A DNA stretch of 64,000 nucleotides from contig JAVTVY010010516.1 of NCBI GenBank assembly GCA_036873755.1, positions 414,593-478,592 of the forward strand. The letters run 5' to 3'. A program made the position numbers and the translations under genes. Below are positions 23,083 through 34,225 of the stretch, piece by piece. This stretch comes from Hanleya hanleyi (taxonomy: Eukaryota; Mollusca; Polyplacophora; Lepidopleurida; Hanleyidae). The notes under the pieces are model-generated. The model was not told where the DNA came from, did no database searches, and was given only the letters and a program-made list of their open reading frames with translations. Position 1 is the stretch's first letter. Each line of letters opens with the position of its first letter.

Positions 23083-23300
23083 TGTATCTAATACCACTCC
23101 AGACTGGGTTAAGCTCCGTGTGGTCATATCATTCAATGTCTACATGAACATCTACAATAAAAGCGTGTCTGAGATACAGATCACCACAGGGTTCACTTTT
23201 AGTTCTAGTGATAGTTTTGAAAATATGCAGTAAGTATATTTGTCTGTGGGATCCTGTGATTTCTTGTCATTATGTCGGCATCGTTTTCCATCACCCTTTT
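23083..23300 (+). repeat. R repeat, copy 3
   Basis: Shares 'atttgtatctaataccactcc', 'ccgtgtggtcatatcat', 'acaataaaagcg' and 'ctgagatac' with 6020-6110, then diverges up to 'tatgtcggcatcg'. Confidence 0.6.
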
Positions 23301-23985
23301 AATTTTGCTTTTAATTGTCTGCTTTACCCATCCGTCTGTTTGTCCACTTGTTTGTTAACATAATATCTCATTTTTGTTAACACGCAACATCTCATTTGTT
23401 AATACGCAATTTTTTCTTGTTACTTTTTTATGATTTTGTAGAACTCGCCTACACCATCGCAGAGTAGCTTCAATTGAATGTCGGGAGTGCCAAATGACAT
23501 CAAATACGTACGTACAGTACCGTGCCATAATAAAGTTCACAAAATGACCGACGGCCACTGCCCTATATCTTTTGGGGGCTCAAAATTATCACACCTAACC
23601 AATGTTTTTTTTCGGAAAATATTACAGTGAGATGGGGGAGATTCGGGTACAGTGGGATATGGGCCGTCTAGCTCCTATTTTAAGAACAGGAAGCACTTTA
23701 CATTATTATCAGCCAAAAGCTACCACCCCCATACAATACCTATATTGATTACAAGTAAAACCTATTGTTGGTAAAAAATTGGGAACACAATTGGGGCACA
23801 AAAATTGTGCCTAGTAAATTTTTAGGACTGATGATGATAGATTGTTATGAAACGTTTTCAACGGTACTTTGCTGCTTTGTTACTACTGAGAGAGGATGGA
23901 CAAAGGTACACTTTAATTATATCGATTTATTATCTCAGATGTATGCATTATTTTTTTTTCATAAAACGGAATATATCATGCACCC
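23301..23985. other. No gene seen
   Basis: AT-rich; nothing recognised on either strand. Confidence 0.35.
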
Positions 23986-24312
23986 GGGGCAGGCCCGCCC
24001 CCTGTACAGACCTTTTGGTCTTTGATATATGTTGGCATTGTGGGAAGTTGATGCTGGGTCGACATCGGGACTAGTCTTTTGTGTTAATGCCGTCACTTTC
24101 ATCTGACGACGATACAGCTCACCAATCCCCAGTGTGTACGAGTTGTCACAGCGAACAGGTACAATAAAAGCGTACCTGAGATACAACACATATCACTAAT
24201 CGTTAGATTCTTGGTATGTGCTTTACAATAGGTTAACCAGAAGACTACTGTGAAGTCATGTGGCTTTGTCAGTATGTCGGCACCTCTTCCCACCTCCCTT
24301 ATATGTGTTGTA
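23986..24312 (+). repeat. R repeat, copy 4
   Basis: Matches the interior (5785-5965) and then the terminal repeat (5581-5741) of the R element with few changes, but skips the segment 5966-6089. The left terminal repeat is absent. Confidence 0.7.
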
Positions 24313-24404
24313 ACTTGCCGGGGTACACTGGGACAATAGTAATCAGAGGGTGAGAACTTTCATCCCAAAATGCTATTAAAGTGAATTATTTTGTTTTCTA
24401 GATA

Positions 24405-25476
24405 GTAAATCTCGTCAACATCCCGGACAGCATCTCATCTTGGAGAACAGAAAACACTGAACAAGATCCAAGACAGGTTTTACTGGTATGGAATGAGATA
24501 GGACGTTAAACTGTGGTGCAAACAGTGTGACATCTGCAGTTCAAGGAAGTCCCCTCAGCCACGGCCAAGAGCCTCGCTTAAGATGTATCAGGTTGGATCT
24601 GCTTTAGAAAGGGTATCAATGGACATCACGGGGCCATTACCAACAACATACAAGGGAAATAAATACATCCTTGTTGTCACAGATCATTTTACTAAGTGGG
24701 TGGAGGCTTATCCTCTGAGAAACCAGGAAGCTAGTACTGTTGCTGAGAGATTGGTGAAAGAATTCATCTTGCGTTACGGGGTACCAAGAGAGATTCATTC
24801 AGATCAGGGAACCAACTTCCAGTCAAATCTGATTCAAGAGGTCTGCCAGCTGTTAGGGATTGACAAAACGCGTACAACTCCTTATCATCCACAATCTAAC
24901 GGGTTAGTTGAACGGTACAACCGGACTTTCAAAGATCAGCTGGCCAAAATGATTCAGAAGAACCAAAGAGACTGGGATGAGCAATTGCCATACGCATTGT
25001 TTGCTTACAGATCTGCAACACATGATGCCACACATGAAACTCCAAATATGATGATATTCGGACGGGAGGTGGATTTACCACTAGATATCATGGTTGGAAG
25101 ACCACCAGATGGAGTCACGGATGACTCAACTGAGTACGCAGCTATCTTGAGAGAACGATTGGAAGTCGCTCACGAACGAGCTCGAGCCAGTCAAACAAAG
25201 AGCAACATTAGGCGGAAACGTTACTATGATCGTTGTCGAAGAGGATCACCTTACAAGATTGGAGATCCAGTTTGGTATTTCAACAACGCCAAAAAGAAAT
25301 CACTTTCTTCAAAATTGGCATGTCACTGGGGAGGTCCTTACCAAGTTGTTGGGAAGCTTGATGATACTGTTTATCGCATCCAATTACATCAACATTCGAA
25401 ACCGAAGGTCATTCATTATGATCGTCTAAAACCGTATGAGGGCACCAATTTCAAGCCTTGGACTGTGCCCAAGTAG
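24405..25476 (+). pseudogene. Ty3/Gypsy integrase, truncated at its N-terminus
   Basis: Integrase that would join element cDNA to the host genome. Upstream part of the H2C2 zinc-binding domain is visible ('FYWYGMR', 'CKQCDIC') but is interrupted by TAG at 24499-24501; the open frame begins at 24583. The core has D ('SMDITGPLP'), D ('SDQGTNF') and E ('NGLVERYNRTF') at residues about 14, 75 and 111, followed by a GPY/F-type module ('WGGPYQVVGK') and the stop at 25474-25476. It lies in opposite orientation to the gag-pol fragment at 25854-29450, although integrase should follow RNase H on the same strand. Confidence 0.8.
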
Positions 25477-25576
25477 TCGACAAAAGAACAAACACACAAC
25501 AGACAAAAGACTCTCAAGACAAACTTACTTTATTCCTCTTGAATGAGACGAACTGACAAAGGACAGAAATTATATT

Positions 25577-25853
25577 ATGAAGGACAACATTGAGAATTAT
25601 TTATTGTCTTTCAGAAAAGAGATGTCGGACGCAAAGAAGCCACGAATGGTGATACAGGAAATGAACAGGGCCTTCGAGTGCAAGGAATGCGGAAGAACGT
25701 ACAAATTGCTCAGCAATCTGATAAGGCATCGGAGAGACTGTGAACAGAGGGAAGGGTCTTACATATGCCCTTATAAGTGTGGCAGAAGTCTCATAAGTGA
25801 TAAGGCATTGGGCGCGCATATTTCCAAGTGCGTAATGTCACCTTTTTACAGGA
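25577..25853 (+). CDS. Small C2HC zinc-finger protein downstream of integrase, 3' truncated
   Basis: ATG at 25577, 100 bases after the integrase stop. Two fingers: C-x2-C-x12-H-x3-C ('CKECGRTYK...HRRDC') near residues 34-55 and C-x3-C-x12-H-x3-C ('CPYKCGRSL...HISKC') near residues 64-86. From about 25854 the frame (open to 26020) is only the antisense of the neighbouring pol gene, so the native end is lost at the inversion junction. Likely an accessory ORF of the same Gypsy lineage; a captured host finger is an alternative. Function unknown. Confidence 0.55.
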
Positions 25854-28235
25854 AGAAGTCCATGACTTTACCAGGGGTACGAAGACCAACAGCAACAGTT
25901 TCAAAGCCACCAGTCCCTATGTGCCCAGTAGCCGAGTTGCCAGAATCAGAGGACACCACCGCCAAGCCTGTGGAGGCATCCTGTTCCTGGGCTGAAGCGA
26001 TTTCAGTCATAGACCATTGATTCGTGGTTTCTGAAATATCCATAGATTTACTAGTGGACGCCTTGTGCTCATCTGCCTGTCTTTTCTGTTGTCTAGTAGT
26101 AACCGCAGCTGCCTGGTGAACAACTGGGTACGGTGATTGACGTTTCGGAAGTTTATTATTCTGTCGATAACTCCAATATTTGGGTAACCACTGAGTTCTT
26201 GTAATCTGTACACCAATAGACCCAGTATGCTCTGTTTGAACTGCTTTTTCCACCATTGGTTCTTTTTCCGAAAGAACTAGACAGATCTCTTTTGGCCTGG
26301 TATAACCCATTCGCTCACACCAGGTACAAGGTACACGTGATAAAGCATCTGCATTGCCATGTTGCTTCCCTGGTCGGTGAACTATTTGGAAGTCATATGT
26401 GCTGAGCACTCCAAGCCAACGTGCCATTTGTCCCTCTGGCTCTTTAAAGTTGAGGAGCCATCGTAATGCACTATGGTCAGGTCAGTTCGGATGATGAAAT
26501 GATGACCATACAGGTAAAGACGAAAATACTTCACATATGTTACCACAGCCAAAAGTTCTCTCCGAGTTACACAATAATTTCGTTCAGCTTTACTCAGAAC
26601 TTTACTGGCGTATGCGATGACCTTTTCCGTACCATCCTGCATTTGTGATAAGACTGCTCCTATGCCGAAACCGCTGGCATCTGTATCCAAAATAAAATCG
26701 CCTTGGGAGCTTGGGTAGGCAAGAATGGGACTATTGACGAGTCGCTGTTTCAATGTGTCAAACGAGGTCTGGCATTCCTCAGTCCACCTGAATTCTTGTG
26801 TATTTTCTGTGAGCCGATGTAACGATCTTGCTATTTCACCACATCCTTTAATGAAGCGCCTGTAATACGAAACGAATCCAAGAAAACTCCGGACATGATG
26901 GACACTGGTTGGTATGGGCCAATTTTGTACAGCCCTGATCTTTTCTGGATCAGTCGATATCCCCTCTGAGGATACATGTCCTAAGTAGTTGACTTTTTGT
27001 TGAAATAGATGGCACTTCCTTGGCTTGAGTTTTAGACCAGTTTCTCGCAATCGTTGGAAGATCTTGCTCAAGTTCAGTATGGCTTCGTCCAAGGATTTTC
27101 CAAACACAATGACGTCGTCCAGATATACCAGGCAGATACTCCACTGATAACCAGCTAAAGACATTTCCATCAGCCTTTCAAATGTTGATGGCGCATTGCA
27201 TAACCCGAATGGCATAACTTTAAATTGCCATAAACCACTTCTAGATGTAAAAGCCGATTTTTCCTGGGCATCTTGATCTAGTTGTACTTGCCAATATCCA
27301 CTTGCGAGATTCAGTGTGGAGAACCATTTTGCTCCGTGCAGTGAGTCCAAGGAGTCGTCGATCCGAGGGAGGGGGCATGCATCTCTAATCGTTACATTGT
27401 TCAGCCTACGGTAATCCACACAAAATCTTGTGCTACCGTCCTTCTTGGTAACTAATACTATAGGTGAAGCCCATGGACTAGTTGATCTTTCAATGATGCC
27501 TTGCTCCAACATAAACTTGATTTGTCGGTCGGCTTCTTCCTGTTTCAATATCGGCAGGCGTCGAGGAACTTGTCTCAAAGGAGGTGCTTGTCCAGTATTT
27601 ATTGTATGTTTAATACCCTTAGCTGTTCCTAAATCCGCATCAGATTTTGCAAATATATCTGCATATTCCATGAGCAGATCCTTTATCTTCACCCGATCAT
27701 CTGATCTCATACCTTCTACACTGCGCATGTATAGGTCTTCCAGATGAGGTGGCAACTTTTCTTCTTCTGATGACAGATTTACATTAACAGGAATTTTCTT
27801 AGAATCATCTTCCTTTTCAGACTGCATTACTACTTCAGCCGAAAGTATGGGACTTAACATAGCTGCTGTTGTTCCTTTATACATTATCTCTGATTCCGTT
27901 CCTGTGTTTACTACTCTAAGGGGGTATAAACTTCTTTCAGTATCAACTAAAGTTTTGCCTACCAGAAGGTCAACGTTCTTGGGTTTATTTGGCAACGACT
28001 CGCACAATGCCCATTTTCCTAGTACTTCTTGCCCATCTTGAATAGGTCGACTAGGAATGATCATCTGCTGACCAGGAGGTATTATTACTGTCTGATCAAC
28101 TTCTAATCTACAACACCCTGATTCTTGGGATTGTCTTTCACAAAAGACTTGATATCCCTTGCACGTCTGACATCCTCTTCGTGGATGAATTTCGGTCATA
28201 GTTCGTGAGAAAATCCATCCCCAGTATACCTTCAT
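25854..28235 (-). pseudogene. Ty3/Gypsy reverse transcriptase and RNase H
   Basis: RT from about 27650 down: 'WASPIVLVTKKDGS', 'FCVDYRRLN', 'MPFGLCNAPSTFERLM' and the catalytic 'VYLDD' near 27110. RNase H begins at 'FILDTDASGFGIGAVLSQ' near 26690. Five extra bases near 26475 shift the frame, after which the RNase H end 'RWLGVLSTYDFQIVHRPGK' and a poorly conserved linker continue to 25854. Integrase is missing on this strand; the sequence stops at the junction with the plus-strand zinc-finger ORF. Otherwise uninterrupted for about 580 codons, so fairly young. Confidence 0.85.
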
Positions 28236-28641
28236 TTCTGATGTCTGCTAGGATAACTTTACCTATTGTTGGATATGGGAAGATTCCTATATCTAGTTCA
28301 CATTCTCCAAGGATTTTCAGTCTCTTATGATCTGCGGTAACAAGTCTCAGGGAAGTGGATTTGAGTTGTGGTCGTTTGTGGGTTGGAATATTCTGATAAA
28401 AATCATAAGAAAGAATGCTCACACAGGACCCTGTGTCAACAAGAAATGATATTTTAGAATTGTTGATGTGACCAGAAACGAAAAGTCCACTTCCCGGAGC
28501 TATGTTCCCTACCACCAATGTGGTTGTTTCACCATCCCTTGCTGGTCTTGGGTAGGTTGTTAAATCATCCGGTATGAGTTTTGTGAGTTGACCTGCTGAA
28601 TCGTGTTGGAGCACTGCCTTCACAGCCGATCCTTGCCCCAC
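28138..28641 (-). pseudogene. Ty3/Gypsy aspartic protease
   Basis: Pepsin-like protease that would process Gag-Pol. 'FLVDTGSCVSILS' (catalytic D-T-G) near 28430 and 'GILGMDFL' near 28235. A short deletion near 28205 puts the following RT in another frame. Overlaps the end of gag by a frame change, which may be a natural frameshift site or a lesion. Confidence 0.75.
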
Positions 28642-29450
28642 CGGGTCGGTTGTTCCCCGTTTCCCGAACGCGGATATGACTGGTTAAGATTTCGTTTAGG
28701 ACAGAATCTCTTGATGTGGCCTTTCTGGCCACACTCGTAACATTCCAAACTGGACAGGTCTCGTCGCTCTCTATGACCCTGGGTTGGTGTTATTGCATTT
28801 TGAGAGCTGGACATTTTCTTCATCTGCTCTTCCAGGAAAGCAAATCGTGATTCTGTATTTTTATCTGTCATGGTTTCGATATTGTTCACATATTTCCGTG
28901 CCGGCCCTTTAGCCTTCCATCTCCAAAGCTAAGGTAATGGCCTGTTGCAGAGTTTCTGGTTTCCCCTGGTAGACTCGCATACGGATGTCTGCATCATCTA
29001 GTGCATCAATGAAATGGATCTTGGCCAATCTTTCCTGTTGAAAGGAAGACATTTCCTGATAAGCTAAGCTTGACAACTTTCGGATGGCTTGGCCCAATTC
29101 TCTCAGGCTCTCCTTGGGCTTGCGGCGTCGTCCCCTCAATTCTGCCAGATACAGTTCAGCTTGGTCTATGTCCGAAACGTTGACTCAGCACTGTTTCCAG
29201 GCGATCATAGTCTTGTATTTCTGCATCTATAAGGGTACAGGCTAGTTGACGGGCAGGCCCTTGAAGGTGAGCAAATAGATGATCTGCCTTTTTCTGGTTT
29301 CTTCAGATTGTTTATCCGAGATACTGTATTGAATACTCGAATGTATTCATTCCATGGAGTGTCTCCACTATATAATATTCCAATTTGATTTGGCGATGGC
29401 TTGATTTTGATACGTGAGCGGCATCGCCGAACCCCAACTCACGAGAGGTG
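28620..29450 (-). pseudogene. Ty3/Gypsy gag (element 1)
   Basis: Read in several frames: 'GDTPWNEYIRVF' near 29370, the capsid-like part with 'ELGQAIRKLSSLAYQ' at 29040-29110, and a nucleocapsid knuckle CYECGQKGHIKRFC near 28690-28735. At least two frame changes (near 29170 and 28900). Packages the element RNA in intact relatives. Confidence 0.7.
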
Positions 29451-29459
29451 ACCCTGTAG

Positions 29460-29944
29460 GTGAACCTACTTAATCGCGATGATGAGGGTTGAAACTTATC
29501 TCTGGATCACAGCCTCTGTATAATTCATCTGCTCTGATCAACTGTATATCACCTCTGTTCGATGTAATATGGCGTCAGTAAAAGATACATCAGGGAGTTA
29601 AAAAGAATACTCGGTATACACAGGCGCTAGCTCTTAGCCTGTAAAACCAACTTAATGAAACTTTGCATTCTATGTTCAGAATAGTTTCTGCACCCTGGGG
29701 CGTTAATGAATTTAGACAATGTATTGTATCTTATTGACAAATCCCCGTTCAATAATGGCGGTGTCATCTTCAATAATGTTGTAATTTCTAGTCGATTTCC
29801 CACATGCTGCTGGGGGGATAATTTTGCACAAGATCTCACCGGCCTCTAACCATAACTTATCAGCTATAGCTGGCCATTTGAACATGTTCTTGGATTTTTC
29901 CATGAAACTGATCTCAAGCTCGCCATCCATGGGATCGATCTAGC
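29460..29944. other. Unrecognised segment between two gag genes
   Basis: A 72-codon minus frame (29712-29930) is not recognised. This could be leader or LTR sequence of element 1, but no second copy is present to test for an LTR. Confidence 0.35.
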
Positions 29945-31255
29945 ATATCTGTTCAATGTACCAAGACCGTCATACATTTCTCGTTGTCCTCCCGGGGGAC
30001 CGCGCAACATGTCCGCCGGGTTCCACAGGTTTCCCTGGTCCATTTGGCCAGTTGGAGGTGGGATGGGGTGGGACTGGAACAAGACTCTGCGACAACTGGC
30101 CGCCTCATGGCCAAATGGTCGACACACCTGACATCTAGATCTGGGCTGGGAAGGACCAGTGTTGCTGGACCAATTACAAGACCGTCGAAAATGGCCGGCC
30201 CCACGACATTGAAAACATGTTAACTCACTCCGCTGAGGATTAGCACTAGCTTGAGGCATAGCTGGGGTAGGTAGTGAATGGTCACTAACTGGTGAAGTTG
30301 CATTGTTCATACTACTAATGGCGATCGTGATCTGTGACAGTTGCTGCTGTATGGATGAAATGGCCGAGGTGTGATTGTCCAGAATGTTCTTGATTTCAGG
30401 TGGAGGCTGCATCACTGGGGCATTGACTGGAGCTGATACAGAAGGGCTTGGTTCCATTGCTGGCTGGGGTTTGGGCATGAAGGCCCCAATATGAGCCACC
30501 GAGGGTTGTGTGCGGTAGCCATAGGCTTCCCCCATTTTAGCCGTTGTTAATGCATCCAGATGAGATTGGGGATTACTGGCCCTCACGAAGAAAGCGAGTT
30601 GGTGAGGGAGGCCCTCAATAAATTTGGCCAGAATGTCCCGCTCATGCTTATGAAGCTTCAGGCCCTTCTCCCGGATGATTCCATGAAATTCATCGAGAGA
30701 CTGATGAGTTTTCAATGTCAAGTGTTGGAATAACTCTGCATCAAGTAGTAATTGTGGATTACCCTGAGAATTAGTTATGTACCGTTCCCTAAACTCAGCT
30801 TCTAATTTTTCCCAGCAGTTCTTGTCTGTAGTGTCCAGGGAATTGAACCATATCAGGGCAGGACCCTGCAGATGTAAGTGAAAAGCTGCAATTTTGCGGG
30901 AATCCTCCTCAATGGCATTGAGAATCGCAAAAGATTGAAACTCTTGCAAAAATCTGTCAGCATTCTCATGTCCAAGGCCCTTAAATTTTTGTAGGTCCAC
31001 TTTTATATAGTGTGACATGGTTCTGGGTGTTGAAGGTGGGTTGGGTTGTGGAGGGGGAGACAGATTAGAGTTCACCGAGTGTAACAGTTGCACCATGGAA
31101 TCGTCAGCATTATTGTCCAAAGTGACCTCATTGAAAAGTACATCATCGTTACGGAGGGCTAAATGATAACCATGAATCAGCTGCTCATTTGGGGATAGAC
31201 CTAACCGTTCAAATTCCAAATGATCCATACAAAAATAACAGTTCCAGTAGGTCAA
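29945..31255 (-). CDS. Gag of a second LTR retrotransposon
   Basis: Open for about 437 codons of element sequence (the frame runs on to 29864 through unrelated DNA). The capsid region carries the retrotransposon-gag signature 'GPALIWFNSL...W..LEAEFRERY' near residues 130-165. A Pro/Ser/Gln-rich linker follows, then two knuckles CFQCRGAGHFRRSC and CQVCRPFGHEAASC near residues 350-390. Distinct from gag 1 in sequence. No protease or RT of this family is in the window; the element ends at the 29945 junction. The open frame makes it relatively young. The first 90 residues, up to 'MSHYIKVDLQKF', look less conserved, so the internal Met near 31017 may be the real start. Confidence 0.65.
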
Positions 31256-31258
31256 CTA

Positions 31259-31477
31259 CGAATAAAATAGCACACAGCTCCCAGTACATCAGAAATGTTC
31301 GATGGAACGGCATTCACAAAACTCACAGTTCTTGTAAGAACTTGCGGGGGCCTTAGCTTCAGTTCTAAAAAAAATACCGTGCAGGTGCCTTAAATCCAGT
31401 CCGAATAAAATAGCACACAGTTCCCAGCACAACAGAAATGTTCGATGGAACGGCGTACACAAAACTCACAGTTCTTG
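31259..31477. repeat. Direct repeat upstream of gag 2
   Basis: About 76 bases ('cgaataaaatagcacacag' to 'aaaactcacagttcttg') at 31259-31334 recur at 31402-31477 with few changes. They could be leader or LTR-derived. Confidence 0.6.
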
Positions 31478-31959
31478 GACACATATTTTGCAGCGCTTTA
31501 TCTTCATTCCGAAGTCGAAAAGCACGCGGTTTACAACAACAACACCTGAACACCACAGGAATTTTCGGTTAAATGGTACAAGTTCGTCAAAATCCAGGAA
31601 TCAATTTGGGTTCTCCACCATGATATATGCGGGCCTGCATACATAACTCACTGATGATCGCAACAGGGACGCAAATAAACTCGGGAACAACGAAATATCC
31701 AAATAAATCACCATTTCTATTATCCAAAAGCACATGTTAAAGTTACATCCGTCTACACGCCTCCTTTTACGGAGAGCTCCAATTTATGGTAATGAGGTCA
31801 CATGACCTGGGAGTGTATATGCAGATGCACTTAATACATAATGAAATAAGATACATCCGAATTAGAACATAAACTAATTGTCTTAAAAGAAATTAATTAT
31901 TAAATGATATTAGCTCAGCAAGGGAAACAGGTGGTTATATCCAGCCTAGAATATAACAA
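31478..31959. other. No gene seen
   Basis: AT-rich; possible leader/LTR of the gag 2 element, unproven. Confidence 0.35.
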
Positions 31960-32335
31960 CAAAATCTCCTTCCTTGAGTACTGTTTGTTGATCACTGGGC
32001 TCATGCATGGTACTGGGAGTAGAGATGGCTGTGTTAGTTGTTACCGTGGCTCTATTACTTGTCCATGATGAACAAAACCCTCCCGAAAGACAAACATCAC
32101 AATAACACGAGGTCTCCCTTTCATCAGCACCTCTCCTGTTCCACCGGTTGCAGCAGCATGCAGTTTCACTGTGTGTTTCACTGACTGTATTGTCTGCGTT
32201 CCAATTTCCTCTCTGTTACTTACACGTTAGTGCCTGAAGGAAAATAAATTCAATTTCTTTGGTTCTAGACTTTTCTGTTGCCCACACGTAGAAATATTCG
32301 ACATCTTGAATCAGGTAGCCTTGCTTGAGCCTTCA
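31960..32335 (-). pseudogene. DDE-like transposase relic, C-terminal part
   Basis: Minus frame: 'GYLIQDVEYFYVWATEKS', 'EIEFIFLQA', then a stop, a Cys-rich stretch ending 'SCYCDVCLSGGFC', and the terminal 'EGDFVVIF' followed by a stop near 31960. These are the C-terminal blocks of the family described for 32879-33510; about 600 bases of other DNA separate the two parts. Confidence 0.5.
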
Positions 32336-32878
32336 TACCTCAACAGTTTGTCCGGTGACCAACCCCAATATTTTTTCTCTGAGTGGCTGGGGTGTTGACC
32401 AGTAGTAAAGCGTAAAAATAGAATTGCTGGTCTTCGATCTAGAATTTTTTTTTGCACGTAGCCGCGAATATCACCATGTCAACCGTTTTTTGCCGAAATC
32501 ATGAAAAATCAGTTTTCTCCGCAATAAGGCAAGAAAGTCAAAGTATACGGATATAAATATTGTTTATTTATATAGAGAAACTTCAACGGGCCTTAGAAAC
32601 ACCGGACAGCTGAATATAAATGCATTAATTGTATAAGAATTATACTTTTCATCGAACTGCTTGACAATGGAAATTGCATTTTCAGACTGTGAAACCATCT
32701 GCCAAATCGAAAATCATCTGGTGACCTGTGCTGATTCCCGATGATGTGATCTTTTTATTAATCAAATAAAAAATGAGGGTCTTGGATCTACTTTTTTATA
32801 TAAAAAGCTTTGAGCGACCCTATCTCCATAGTTTTCTAATATTTGCGACGTCATTACCTCCTCTGGTTACGTCTCTTA
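32336..32878. other. Insert-like DNA between two parts of a transposase relic
   Basis: No gene recognised. AT-rich; may be an insertion into the transposase gene. Confidence 0.35.
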
Positions 32879-33510
32879 TCACAAAAGGTGATATATGACG
32901 TTGAAAGAGTTGTTACAGGGGAAATAACCCTGTCTTATGACGTCGCCAACGTTGTTTGAGGCATGAACCACTTTAACGGACTCATCTGCGAGGGGTTTAA
33001 AAGTGCCGCCAATTCGATCACATGGACCCTTCCCATGGCCTGCCCCGAAGTGATTCCAACGTGCATTGACACCGAAAAGCAAAATGTGATTTGATATCAG
33101 ATTCAATATAAAGCGATTTCTCTATTGGCTTGTGGGTGAGTCAGTTCAGTAATGTATGGTCTTCAGATCTGGATCAATGAGCATTAGGCGTGGAACGAGT
33201 TCTTCAATAATTGAGGTGATGGTGGCAGCGTCGAGATTTGTCTCATCAGAAATGACATCAAAAGTCTTGTGGAAAAGTTCCGCTTTTCTTGTAGAATTGA
33301 AATACACTACGATTCGATGAATCGTGACAGATGTCTGTCCCCAATAAGCTGATTGAACTTATCGATGATTTGCAGATATAATTATCGGAAAAATCCATTT
33401 GAACATACAATTTATGTTCTGGAAAATAAACATACAATTTATGTTCTGGAACATTTTCCTTAAGTTTCCTTTTCTCACGAAACTGACCGCGTAACCGAGA
33501 CATGTGGCCT
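32879..33510 (-). pseudogene. DDE-like transposase relic, N-terminal and central part
   Basis: Minus strand, order: 'MSRLRGQFREKRKLKEN', 'VQMDFSDNY' (first Asp), 'AYWGQTSVTIH' in a shifted frame, 'ISDETNLDAAT', 'DPDLKTIHY', stop, 'TDSPTSQ' (second Asp), stop, 'RNRFILNLISNH', 'WNHFGAGHGKGPCD'. I recognise this as a widespread, poorly named invertebrate transposon-like family whose last block normally reads FEAGHGKGPCD; here the candidate catalytic Glu is Gly. Two nonsense codons and at least one frameshift. A short in-frame duplication repeats 'PEHKLYV' near 33401-33450. The D-D-E reading is inference. Confidence 0.6.
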
Positions 33511-33660
33511 TCAACGCATTAGTTTACCGAGTTATTTACTGGAGTACTTTTTTTTGATCGTCGGTATATAGCTGAAATATTGCTGAACGCGGCCTTAAAC
33601 CTTAATTCTCTCCTAGATTATTGGTTTGTTGTACAAATTTTAACCTGTACCTGTTTTAAC
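33511..33660 (+). mobile_element. Two LINE-A 3' tail scraps in tandem
   Basis: 33511-33617 is a diverged 3' UTR ending in CT repeats. Directly after it, 33618-33660 begins 'attggtttgttgtacaaattt', the ORF2 end/3' UTR start of another copy. Confidence 0.7.
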
Positions 33661-34078
33661 CGACGCTAAAGGTGTAAAATAGTTCCTAGAGCGGCTTGGT
33701 GTAAGTTCGGGATGATAAAGAATTTTTTGGACTAAATTTAGGGATAGATACAGGTTCAATTTAAGCAAAGGTAAGACGTGTAATTTGGCAAATAGCGGTT
33801 TCTTGTGTTCACCCTTACTGGATAAAGTGACAGTCCGTATTGCACGCTTCTGGAGTGTAATTAGTGTAATTAGCTATTCAAACTGGAAAAACTAGTTATC
33901 ATGGTGCACCAAATGTGAGTTTCAATGATTTTCACCATACAGTAACTGAAATATGAACCGGGCAAGAAATTGTTGACTGACGGGATAGAGGTAAACTTCA
34001 TGGTGCTCATCGCCATTTTACCAAGCATCTTCCATCGAACAGTATTCGAGATCTAACCCGGAAAAATGCTATGCGTTA
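33661..34078. other. No gene seen
   Basis: No recognised coding or repeat content. Confidence 0.35.
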
Positions 34079-34225
34079 AATTGATGTGGACAATGAAGGA
34101 CCATAACTCTGTGAGAAATCATATAAAAGGGATAAAAAGGAACGACCCGGTACTGAGCATCTTTCATTATCATTTTCAAACTTGCTCATCAAATATAAAC
34201 GGAGTATGAACAAATGTACTATAAT
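34079..34225 (+). repeat. T repeat, copy 1
   Basis: Blocks 'attgatgtggacaatgaagg' then 'caaacttgctcatcaaatat' and 'tactataatgtat'. The same blocks occur at 44462-44570 in the opposite order, as in a tandem repeat cut at different phases. Confidence 0.55.

Noticed and set aside
25854..26020. C-terminal extension of the zinc-finger ORF
   Set aside because: It is the exact antisense of the pol linker on the minus strand, so it was not counted as native protein.
31259..31477. LTR pair of the gag 2 element
   Set aside because: The two 76-base repeats lie on the same side of gag, 143 bases apart, and lack clear TG...CA ends; they are reported only as a direct repeat.
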